Source of the DNA: Aspidiotus rigidus
Lineage: Eukaryota > Arthropoda > Insecta > Hemiptera > Diaspididae
Direction of reading: 5' to 3'
Assembly (NCBI GenBank): GCA_035079385.1
Contig: JAVHKY010000004.1
Span: forward strand, 14,043,001-14,107,000
DNA: 64,000 nt
The notes beneath the pieces were generated by a model that was not told the origin of the DNA, searched no databases, and was given only the letters and a program-made list of their open reading frames with translations. Each line of letters starts with the position of its first letter. Within the stretch, counting starts at the first letter, position 1. The translations under genes were made by a program, and so were the position numbers. Positions 22,131 through 33,000 of the stretch are shown here, one piece after another.

Positions 22131-23039
22131 TTGAGTACCACCATCTGACTCAATTGCTACCTCTTCTTCCAATCATCTTCCCTATCCTCACGTTCTTTTC
22201 GTTTGTTTTCTTCTTCTACTTCTTACAATTGAAGTGATTGTTATTCAAAAAGTTGACACTGATAAGGGATTCTCATATTTTTATGACTACTATTTTCTAT
22301 TTTACCTGTTGGCTCTCCTTCATTAGATACTTATATTATCATTATAATTATAATTATGGACATTGTGACATCATTAAAACTTTTTGTCGAATTCATTTTT
22401 CTTGTCTCACGTCCAAGAAAGTTAGCCACCTTTTATCGAGACTTTGGACATCTAACCTGAGGTGAGGTTGTTTAAAGAGGCGAGGTAATCGATGTAAGGT
22501 TGAATCGTTGTTACGTTTTATTTTGCTAGGCAATTCATTTTACGCAGATAGATAAATTCGATGCTCGATGTAGAATTGAATTGTTTTTTTTTTTTCTTCC
22601 TTCAAGTTTGCTAGGTAATTCATTTTACTCTTCTATCTATATACAGTAATAGAATGCACGTATAATATTCGGTTTTAGCTATTTTTTAGCTAAATTGTAT
22701 CGGGTAAATTAGGTATGAATCGCGGTGAGGAAAAGGGCACAGTTTTTAGTATTATAAAATGGAGAACTTTTACACGCACGTTTGTGATAAGCACGTTTGT
22801 GATAATGAATCGTTGCACTTAAATAACCAATAATTATTAATTTTCTATTTTCTATTTTGCCTGTTAACCTTCAGTCGCTGTGACGTCATTAGAATTTCAC
22901 GAATATTTTTTCTTATAATTTGCTAGGCAATTCATATATATAGTAATAGAATACACGCGTTAGCTATTTTTTAGCTAAATTGTATCGGGCAAATCAGGAA
23001 TGAGAGGCAAAGGGTCATTTAGCTTTTTAGTATATTAGA

Positions 23040-24410
23040 TTCTCGTACACTGGAAAGAGTATTAATCATTTAATCTTACTTTTTTCCTTTTCGCTGCGAA
23101 CTCACTCGCTTTGTCGAACTTCCGAGCTGGCGTTTTACATTTTGCGAAGAACAAGACTGGCGTGCTCTGCTAGAAGAACCAGTATAGACGTCCCGACGCT
23201 TTCCGCGGGTTCATCAAAGATTTGACAATCTTGTAGGTTGGCGGTACATTTCTCGGTTAGGTAACCAACTTATAGCGATCCCACACCGGCCATATCAGCC
23301 TCCCGGAACACGACGCGACGTCCAAACAAGCTCTCCTCCTTTATCACTAATCTCTCCTCTTCTCCGGCCTATGATCTAAAATCTTGCTGTCATTCTTACC
23401 ATCGTTTTCTAGATCGTCTCATCATGGTTCAACTTTTGGTCGTCTCAAACCCACGATAAATTTTGCTTAGTTGAAAAATCGTCGATCCTCACACTATGAA
23501 TAAACCTCCTTGGGCTCTCCGCCCCGACTTCATGCCAATATTGCCATGCTGAGAAATTATCTGGCTCCTATCTAACTCCTTTCCCCATCAGAACAACATT
23601 TTCTGTCTCCTCTCAAACCTCCTCTGCTCTCTCCAACAACTCAGCATCCATTATCAGCACTCGACTCCAAACTGCCTTCGGTGTACACACTATTACAAAT
23701 CCATCAAGTCCAGACTTAATGTAGTTACATAGCTTGTGAAAATACCGCGACACTGCACAGAAGTTACAAGTAACATGTCTATTCCAGAAACATGAAGCGT
23801 AGTAAGGCTTGCTTGATGTAATAATATCACATGAAATCGATTCTACCCTTTACAGTCCATCTTAGTCATTATGATGTCTAGTAACGTTCTCCTCTAAAGT
23901 ATTCTGTATGTTAGGCTAACAAGTTGAGACGTATATTATTCTATATGTTAGCCAGAAAAGTTCACTTGCTCCACTTGTTCGCCTGAACAGCGTGGTATAG
24001 GCCTGGAACAAGACTAGTATAAACCTATTCGACTTCATACATCGCGAATAAAATCTAGAAGAAGGAGCTCTCTACATTTTCTGTGACGGTCATTTGCGGA
24101 AGCTTGGCGAAAAGGTGATGATCTTGAAAAATTCATCCGAGATATTTGAAATTATATCCACTCGACAGGAAATTAAGAGGACTGCAATTTTTGTTCAATA
24201 CATTTTTCAGAAAAAATAATATTTTGAGAAGGTACAGTCGATTTTATTATCGTGCTGTGTTATGGTGAAAAACGCCATGATCACCTTCTCGACATCGACA
24301 ACAGCGCCACTGAATTGCACCGCCTTTTTGCTTTCTGGACCCTAGTTTATAACACATTATTAGGAATTTGTTGGCCTAAGTAGCTTTGCCCAACTTCACC
24401 TTTTAGGGTC
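23040..24410. other. Non-coding stretch with dispersed TAGGCTA-type repeat
   Basis: No gene seen. The part at 23890-24060 (CTGTATGTTAGGCTAAC, then TTCACTTGCTCCACTTGTTC and TATAGGCCTGG) shares phrases with 38810-39420, so a dispersed repeat family is likely. A short run near 23505 (CTCCTTGGGCTCTCCGCCCC) faintly recalls a LINE segment but is not secure. Confidence 0.35.
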
Positions 24411-25155
24411 CTTCTGCGGCGGCACTTGCAGCGTCTTTGAGGGGTTTATGCAGCGTTTTTTGTGGCGTCATTTGCGGCGTTGATCGCAGGCTGCATGCGA
24501 CGTCTTGCGGAATAGTGTTTTGGCTAATTTGCGGCGTCGTTCACAGAGTGATTTGCGGGTTTGTTTGTTGGATCATCACGGCTCCACTTGCAGGGTCGTT
24601 TGCAGAGTCGTTCCAGACCTCATTATTGTGGCTTGTTTCCAGGTTCGTTTGCGACGTCATTTGCGTCGTTGATCGCAGGTTGCATGCAATGTCATTTGCA
24701 GGGTCGTTTGCCATGGCATTTGCAACGTTATTTCCAGTGTCATTTGCACTGTTGATTGCGGTTGCGTGTAGCGTCATTTGTGGAGTCCTTCGCAGGGTCG
24801 TTTCTGGCTTCATTTGTGGGGTCGTTTGCTGGGTCATTTGTTGGATTGTTTGCGGCATCGTTTGTTTGTAGTTTGCAACGTTGTGTGCGACGTCATTTGT
24901 GACGTTGTTTCCAGTGTCATTTGCGTTGTCGTTTGCGTCGTTGATCGCAGGTTGTATGCAATGTCATTTGCAGGGTCGTTTGCCGGGTCATTTCCGGTGT
25001 AATTTGCGGCGTCGTTTGCGGGGTAATTTGCAAAATTGTTTGCAGGGTTATTTGTGAGATCATTTGCGGTTTCATCTGCAGGGTCGTCTACAGAGTGATT
25101 TACAGGGTCGTTTGCGGCATCATTTCCTGCGTCGTTTGTGGGGTCATTTGCGGGT
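24411..25155. repeat. Minisatellite of about 15 bp based on GTCRTTTGC
   Basis: Degenerate tandem repeats of the form GTCATTTGCGGGGTC / GTCGTTTGCAGGGTC fill about 745 bp. The period is close to 15, so long frames appear on both strands (24437-24871 plus, 24541-24858 minus). These are by-products of the repeat and not genes. The GC content is higher than in surrounding sequence. Confidence 0.85.
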
Positions 25156-25327
25156 ACTTAATGTATTGAATAATTTATTATAAAATTTTTTCTATAAAAG
25201 AAAATTCAGTTTTCAACTCCTATTTCATTCCCTTTCCTGTAAACTGTCGCTCCAAGCATTGTTGCAAATTTTCAACCTTTTTTTTTTTTTTCTTTTTGTC
25301 AAAATCAGTATTTAATATCATATGAAT

Positions 25328-25382
<55 letters not shown>

Positions 25383-25411
25383 GTTATTTATTTATTTATT
25401 TATTTATTTAG

Positions 25412-25474
<63 letters not shown>

Positions 25475-25490
25475 TATATTTATATATATA
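25328..25490. repeat. (TTTA)n microsatellite
   Basis: About 40 copies of TTTA, interrupted by two TTAG variants and ending in TATATA. Confidence 0.95.
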
Positions 25491-26415
25491 ATTTTAAAGT
25501 GCCCCCACACAGTCTTCAAGGGCCAATTACAAGGTTTTGCGGAAATAGAACTTTGTTAACTTGAAACTTACCTTTAAACAGAAAAATCCGTTAGTTTAAA
25601 GAAATGGAACATTTAAATAGTAACCATAAATCTACAAAAGTTACCTACCTCGAATTAAATATCAGTGTTAGCGCTTGGCGCTTTATTAACCTCAAACTTT
25701 TGAAGCCGCACTAACCACTCGAATTCTGTAAATTTAATTTGAAAAAAAATATGAAGAATAAGAAATGAACGAAAATTTTGATCGTCTGAAGCGCATATTG
25801 TAAAGATACACAGAATGGAGCGTTCTACCATTAGTCGCACCTGGCATAGTGCATACCTCTTCAAAAGCAAGTCAAGAATTTTTTTCTTTGTTTTTTCTCA
25901 TTAATTCTTTGAAAATTTTGTTATTATTTTAATACGGTAATCGACATTATTATGCGCGCAGCAGAGCACAACAAAAAATTTAAAAATTTTTCGCTGCAAA
26001 AAGGAGTAGATAACAGCAGAAAACTTCAAATTTTCTGCCGCAAGACTGAGTCGCTATGCGCCTCAGTACTCGGGTTTCTCGTTTTTTTTTTTCATCGACT
26101 GTTACGCGACGGAGATTTATTTTTCAATTTTTTTCAAAAGGTCTGGTGCTTCTTCTCCTACCAAGATGTAAGGCTCAAGAGATCTAGATTTTTTCTATAT
26201 CAAGATCTGGAAACCAAGAGATTCATATCTTTGTTCCACTCAGATCTAGAACCTGAAAGACTTGATACATACGGTAGGTATATTATATACCATTATTGAA
26301 GTATCAAGAGGAAGAAACTTTTCCAAGACTGTACAAAAATTTGAAAAATGCCACGCAAAAATAAAATCATAAATTTCACAGAATATGTAATACGTGCAGT
26401 ATCAATCAAACGATA

Positions 26416-27832
26416 CCTTTCTAGCGTTCTTGGCAAATTAATTCGAAAAATTCTGAACAAAAGACTCTTGTGGTACCTAGAATCCAATAACATCCTCTCT
26501 CCCTTCCAATATGGCTTCAGAAAAGGACGGAACACTATACAACCCCTTTATGATCTCCAATCTCAAATCAACGATGTCACCAATGACAAATTCTCCCTAT
26601 ACTCTATCTTCTTTGATCTTCAAGAGGCCTTTCTCCGGGTATGGAGACACCTCATCTCTACCGAACTTTACGAAATTGGTTTCCGAGGCCACCTCCCTAA
26701 CATCCTACAAACTTTTCTCAACGACAGAACCCTTCTAGTAAGAATCAATAACATAAGCAGCTCCCCTCCCCTTTCGGTCCAAAATGGGACTGTCCCTCAA
26801 GGAGAAGTCTTCAGTGTCTTACTTTTTCTAATAGCAATAAATGATATCACCAAATGTGTAACCCCCCCCCTCACCCAGCGTCTTTTCGCTGATGTCTATA
26901 ACATCACTATCCGTTCAGCAAATCCGCAAAGAGCCCACAGACTCCTACAGGATACCCTTAACTCAATCACTACATGGACATCAAAAAGAGGATTCAGATT
27001 TTCTTCCTCGAAAACCTACTCAGTTATTTTCAAAAAAAGAAATCCTATCCCCTCCTTACCTCCTCGAATTCTACAAAACTTCCAAATCCCATCTCGTAAC
27101 TACGGCAAACTTCTCGACTTACATTTTGACCAAAAACTTACCTGGGCCCCCCACATCAAAACCCTCAAAGCCAAATGCACACGCGCTCTAAACATAATAA
27201 AATACATATCTCATCCATCTAAAGGCTGCAACAGAAAGTTACTCCTTCTTCTATACAAAAGTCTTATTCGCTCAAAATTAGATTATGGTTCCCCGATCTA
27301 CAACACAGCGAAAAAAACCGTCCTTGCCTTACTCGACCCCATCCAGACATCTCTCAGGATTGCCCTGGGAGCTTATCGCACCAGCCCCAAACTTAGCCTA
27401 TGTGCAGAAGCCCCAGATTCTCCCCTACACTTTCGAAGGCTCATCCTAACCACCAAATTTTTATCCTCTGTAGCACAATTCCCACAACTTCCAACCTTTA
27501 ACCGAATCTTTCACCACAATCACAACCAATCCTCCACCAAACATATTCGCCTTCAATTCAATCACCTGATCAACAAACCGTTCATAGCACATCCCCTAGA
27601 ACCCATATACACAACCTTCCCCCCTTGGACCTTCCCTCAACCTAAAATACGCTTAGATCTCACAGAAATCCCAAATCTGACAAATCTGGTTTTACCCAAC
27701 ATATCAACAAACTACTTCCAGAATACCCTGACCATTCACTTTGCCTCACCGATGGGTCGAAAACATCTACTAAAGCAGCTTACGCATACTCCATCGACGG
27801 GGAAATATCTTCTCATCGCATCCGAAATATAG
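26416..27832 (+). pseudogene. LINE reverse transcriptase remnant
   Basis: The frame carries RT motifs in order: NKRLLWYLESNN, PFQYGFRKGRNT, SIFFDLQEAF (usually DLxKAFD), NGTVPQGEVFS (usually PQGSxLSP), FADVYN (second catalytic Asp lost), then a thumb/connection region with LDYGSPIYN and YRTSPKLSLCAEA. The last roughly 35 codons are out of phase with RNase H because of a frameshift. The ATG at 26348 lies in flanking DNA upstream of the insertion point and is not part of the element. Confidence 0.88.
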
Positions 27833-28003
27833 CCTCTATTTTTACAGCCGAACTGATGGCCATTTTTTCCTGCCTTTCCCATCTCTCTCAACTACCCCCA
27901 AACGGTAAATTCATTATTTTCACTGACTCACTTTCTTCACTCCCTTACAGACGCATACAACTCTAACCCTGTAATCCAACGCATCTTTCTCACACTACAC
28001 ACT

Positions 28004-28552
28004 TTGGAAACAATCAACACTCAAATTATCTTCATATGGGTCCCTGGACACACCAATTTCCCCGACCACGACGCAGTTGATCAAGCCGCTAAACAAGCTA
28101 CCTCCCTCAGTCAAATAACTGATAATTCACCCCTACCAACCCTAAATTACAAAAATTACTATCGTTCTCTCATCACACAATCATGGAACACTCTTTGGGA
28201 AAATCAAACAAATAATAAACTTCTCAGTATCAAAAAAACACCGGTTCCTTGGGTATCCTCCATTCAAAACACAAGAAGAGAAGAAGTAATTCTCTCTCGT
28301 CTCAGAATTGGTCACACAAAAATTACTCACACCCACCTCATCAGTCCCTACACCCTAACCCCTCCCTCATGTCCCCACTGTCAAAAAGACAAATTAACAG
28401 TGGAACACTTTTTTTCATGCCCCAGACTTTTACCCCTTCGCTCTTCTTCGGATACCCCCTCTTCACTCACCCAAGCACTCAAAAACAACCAGGACATCAT
28501 TTCGAATACCCTACATTACCTAAGACAAACTGACTTTTACGCTCACATCTGA
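28004..28552 (+). pseudogene. LINE RNase H C-terminus and zinc-knuckle-like tail
   Basis: Continues the same element after a second frame break. IFIWVPGHTNFPDHDAVDQA is the last RNase H motif. EEVILSRLRIGHTKITHTHL and CPHCQKDKLTVEHFFSCPRL form the C-terminal Cys/His segment usual in RNase H-carrying LINEs. Stop TGA at 28550-28552. Confidence 0.85.
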
Positions 28553-28817
28553 ACACATACATCGACTATACCTCTACAACCTTCTACATACACACATTGT
28601 AAACTTTTACACACCATTACCTGAAGCAGTTACACTCGACATTATATTCCATCCTCTTATCCTTCCTCACTTTTCCTTACTCTACCAACTTCCTTAAAAC
28701 CTCCCTTTCTTATGTGTTATTTATAATATTACTTTCATAACTTTTGTAACGCCGAGCCAATAGCCCTCGTGCCGCTCTAGTGCTCGTATAAAAAAAAAAA
28801 AAAAAAATCAAACGATA

Positions 28818-30089
28818 TGCATTATCATCAATATTGATGTTCAAAGACCATCTTGGTCACTCTTGACGAAGACTGTACGAGAAATAAAATTTGCCAGACA
28901 AAAAAATTTTTTTTTGCGATTGAATAGGGCCTTTTGCCTTGCTAGAGGCAACAGCCCCAAAAATCAGCCGCGTAAATTCAACGCGGTGAGCAAAAATATG
29001 CGGTAGAAAATTAGGGGTCCACACGCTCCGTCGTACATATCATCAAATGTATTTCCTCCGAGATGAGTTCGATTTCTCATTTCGTCACAGGGCATGCATT
29101 GAAACAAAAGATATTATGCACATCAGAGAAAACTATAGACGAAATATTAGACTCACTTAACGTCTGTAGCATCACGGTACGAGCGGAGAATATACACACG
29201 AATCGGAGGGGAAGGCGAAGGTGACCAGACTAATGGAAACAGTGACAGTCAAGTCAGGTAAAGGAAATTAGAAACAAAAAACTGACCGAACATGCACCCG
29301 TTATGTCTGCCACCTTCATATGGCGAGAAGGTAATGACAACTTAGATCGAATATTACCGATCTACAAGGGCGCCGGGAGTGAGAACGATGTATGGACAGA
29401 AATAACAAAAGTGCCGTGCGAACGACATCGAGTATAAATTGAAATATTGTCAAAACGAGTAAACGTACACCTCAAAATAATTAAGAGAAGGACACTGAAT
29501 GAGAAAAAAATTTTGACAACTTGAATCTTCCATTGGTGCATAATTTATGATAACTTGTGCAGTAATAGGTTTTAAAAATCTGTAGAAATTATACGCTTGA
29601 AAAAGGGCGGAAAGTATATATTCCAGAACCTGTTCTAAATGTGGACCCCTAATTGGTCGTTTCGGACAAACATCGCACCGAGGTTTTCGTTCATCATTGA
29701 GATTCCAACAGACACGAAGGAGAAGAAGGAATCCACAACACGTCTTTTACGTTGATAAAGTTCTGTTTCTGTCCGATGAGATGAAATGGTGGGTAAAGTA
29801 TTTTTCAGTGGAAGCCGCACTCTATATCCTGTGATAGTGTGAAGTCTCTTTCTTCTATCCTGATAATGAAAATATTATTCACTAATACAACCGACGACTC
29901 AATACACGTATACAACGATTCGAAAGATAAGAACTTGTGCTCTGTTAGGAGGAAGGGAAAGGGGGAGAAACTGATTATAAAATCAACTTTTAACTGACGG
30001 AAAATTATTTTTCAAAATCTCAATTCATATCTCGCTGTGTCTTCGTCGCGATCGTAGGTAGCATCGATGATAAATTTTCGAAGCCTAAT
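28818..30089. other. Upstream region of the phenoloxidase/hemocyanin gene
   Basis: No gene recognised. Unique-looking AT-rich sequence that should contain the promoter. I see no convincing TATA box at a fixed distance from the ATG at 30090. Confidence 0.35.
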
Positions 30090-33000
30090 ATGAATAAAGT
30101 ACTTATTTTTTCGCGCGTAGCTTTGTTCGGCCTGTTTTTGTGCCTAGTGATAAGCGATGTCGCGGGAGTCAGTCCTAATGACGAATCGAATCAGGTGAGT
30201 TTTGGGTAATCTTATTCGAAGCACTTAATCGTACTTCATTATTTTACTTTTTATTGTGAAAAATTGAACGACTAATTAGGAGCTAAAGCATGGAATTGAT
30301 TTTAAAGATACTACAGGAAGTACAAGAATATAAGTAGGCCTACATAGTAATATAATTGAGGAACTATATACTTATACGAGCAATGTGCCGGTACATGACC
30401 GATGAGTCTCGTCGCAAATATCAGGAAATGAGTCGTCAACTAAATGTCAAGGTTATAAAAAAATTAGCTTCTCTTGGTCTGCAAACCAAATTGAGACCTG
30501 TCCAGAAGACCTCTCAAAGACATCGATTATCTTTGATAATTTATTGAGGTGGGTGAATCTCCGTAGCATATAAATTAATGGTGATTGAAATCTTCGAAAT
30601 TAAATTCTTATTTTAGGAACCTAGGTAGTCGCTGACCTTATCTTGTATAAACGACGAATAACATTATTCCTCGAAAAAAATCTTTCGACAATGTGAGACC
30701 GACGTTGCATTTCATTTTCGCGCCAATTTCGAACGAAAATTGCTAAACACAATTTTTATCATCGGTTGTACTCAGATTCTGAGGGCAACACTTTAATTTC
30801 ACTATTATTCGATTATACTACGCCAGTCGGTGGTACCTGAGCATAAAGATATTTTTAAAATTTGGAATTCGTTACGTGTCTGGGCCGTTACATATGCAAA
30901 TTGTTTTCCTTGATCGCAATAACGTACGTGTACAAAGAACCCTGGAGAAATTTTAATTTTATTAAGTATGTAAAATTTACAAAAAAGAAACAGTAGGGAT
31001 AGCTCACTGCGCCGAATGAATTATTCGAAAAAACCTGTTCCAGAACTTCTTTTTTTAAAATTCGAGAAACGTATCTACTGCTAGTACTTGTATATTGGAA
31101 AGATCCGAAATGGGGAAAGAATTATCGATACCTACCTCGTTTTTGTCCAAGGCTTATGACCTCTCTTTTGGTATTTCCCCGCGACTGCTCATTCAATACC
31201 GGTAGGCTAGTCGTACTGATATTCTTTTAGCTACACTTTTTCACAGCCTGAAGCTAGACTCCAACTCTGAGTGCGGATTGTTTTTAGCAGCTAAGTAAGA
31301 GCTCGAAGAGAGCCTTGACTCTTTTGACTTTCAAGCCCCATTGAGGTGACTCGCATTGGCGGCAAAATGAACTTCATCGATAGTACGTCAGGTCTTCTCG
31401 GCTTATTTTGATTGAAGTACTCCACACTTGGCAATCAATGCGCCGGAGGAGATCTCAACAATTGAGTGATCTAAAATATTTGAAAATCACACGCAAGAGG
31501 GGAAGATGATTGGTCAAGTACTTCGGACGCATACAAATAGTCACGTACATACATCTTTGTATCCTATGGTGTTATAGAGCGTCGGGCTTTCGGAAACAAC
31601 ATTTCTTAGAAATATACACTGGATACAGCGCATATTATCGACATAATAAACATGTTTCTCGAAGAGCGTCATGAGGTATAAAGTACACGATGCTACGAAG
31701 TGATTCTTGCATTATTTTCCTAGTATTTAAGCAAAGACGCAGTTCAACTTTATCAGTAATGAGTCTGACGCATTGATTTGAAAGCCATCTGCGTTCTCTT
31801 CTACGTGAGTGAAGACAGAAATGAAAGATTATAAGAACAGTACATACGTAAAAAAGAAAATCAAAATGGGAAAAACTGACGTAATCAATCAGTTCTTGAA
31901 CACAACCGGATTTTATTCGTCGCTTACTTTGTTTGAAATAGTTAAGGCTAGTGTCATAAGGGGTAGGGGATTGAATTGATTCGGGTCTCAAGTTTACAGT
32001 CGGACATATCGAAGAAAAGCTCCACAATACTCGAAAGTAAACTAGAGGGCAATTTGCAAGAACCACAGAAAAATTAAAGCCATTGCAGACGTTGCAATGG
32101 CAGCGGGGAACCCGCAATTCCTTAACTCGACCTCTCAGGTGGTGTGGAACTGAGTTGATAATCTTGTCATATAATTCAAATCGAAATTATCATTCTACAT
32201 TCCCTCCTATCATATATAGCTCGAAAGTCGAAATTCTTCGAAGTCCCCCTTCTATCATATATAGTTCGAGGCTCGAAATTCTTCTAAGTCCCCCTCCTAT
32301 CATATATAGCTCGAGACTCGAAATTCTTCTAAATCTTCTAAGTCCCCCTCCTATCATATATAGCTCGAAAGTCACGATTCTTCCAAGTCCCCCTTCTATC
32401 ATATATAGCTCAAGACTCGAAATTCTTCCAAGTCCCCCTCCTATAGAATTAATTCGGTTCTCTAATATATGACCAGAAACATCTAACGACGACATACTCA
32501 ACGATTAAAACGTACGGTGTAATTTGAATAGAGCCACAGAAATGAAAATACACCGGAGCGCTTTCGATTAAAAAACCATTGTCAACGGGGACGTGAGAGC
32601 ATCTGAACCAACTCCGGCCGGCAACAAGAACTACCGAGGAGGACATGACTGAACTAGCGAGTCATCACAATGTGAATCATACTCGTAAACTAATTCAATC
32701 AAACCCTCATCAGGTATGTACCTGTTGAGCACATTTAGGTTATCGTTATTCAGATGGCGAATAATTTCGATGTGTTCAAGCGTGGTACGTTTGAAAGCCG
32801 AGGACTCTCTATGGAGGAGGGACTCAGATCCCTCTATGAAACCATGGCCAGTGGTAATAAGATGGTCCGCAAATGCCGAATCACCCAATTTCTTCTTTTC
32901 CCACGCCTTCCTATGCTCATCTATTCTAATTTTGAGCTGACGTCCAGTCTCGCCTATATAGATTCCATTACAATCATTACACTCAATTTTGTAAACCCCG

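Larger units (their letters stand above)
18802..23039. repeat. Tandem duplication, unit 2 (about 4.2 kb, interrupted)
   Basis: Head-to-tail copy of 14921-18801 with the same GGCGCGCC-bearing start and the same TATATTAG end. It differs by a 728-bp insertion at 18858-19585, a deletion of the part corresponding to roughly 15130-15210 and 15440-15740, and extra material near 22540-22800. The hairpin TTAGCTA...TAGCTAA followed by ATTGTATCGGG recurs near 21250, 22680 and 22965. Coding fragments are LINE debris only. Confidence 0.8.
26416..28805 (+). mobile_element. 5'-truncated LINE (RT plus RNase H) with target-site duplication
   Basis: AATCAAACGATA occurs at 26404-26415 and again at 28806-28817 directly after the poly(A) tail, so the insertion starts within the RT domain at about 26416. 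Body order: RT from SSVLGKLIRKILNKRL to 27700; RNase H with TDGS, TAEL and TDS from about 27740; HxxGH-like WVPGH near 28020; then a C-terminal CPHCQ...EHFFSCP zinc-type segment; stop near 28550; 3' UTR; poly(A). The RT catalytic box reads FADVYN instead of FADDYN, the frame shifts near 27800, and the RNase H frame breaks near 27965. Dead copy of an RNase H-bearing (I/LOA-like) LINE. Confidence 0.9.

Noticed and set aside
24437..25002. Overlapping long ORFs on both strands (Cys/Val-rich plus, Thr/Asn-rich minus)
   Set aside because: Artefact of a tandem repeat whose period is near 15 bp.
25328..25490. CRISPR-like or structured array
   Set aside because: A simple TTTA microsatellite in a eukaryotic sequence; no spacers.
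30356..30547. Small ORF with possible coding content in the first intron
   Set aside because: No splice context, no homology, and length within chance expectation for AT-rich DNA.
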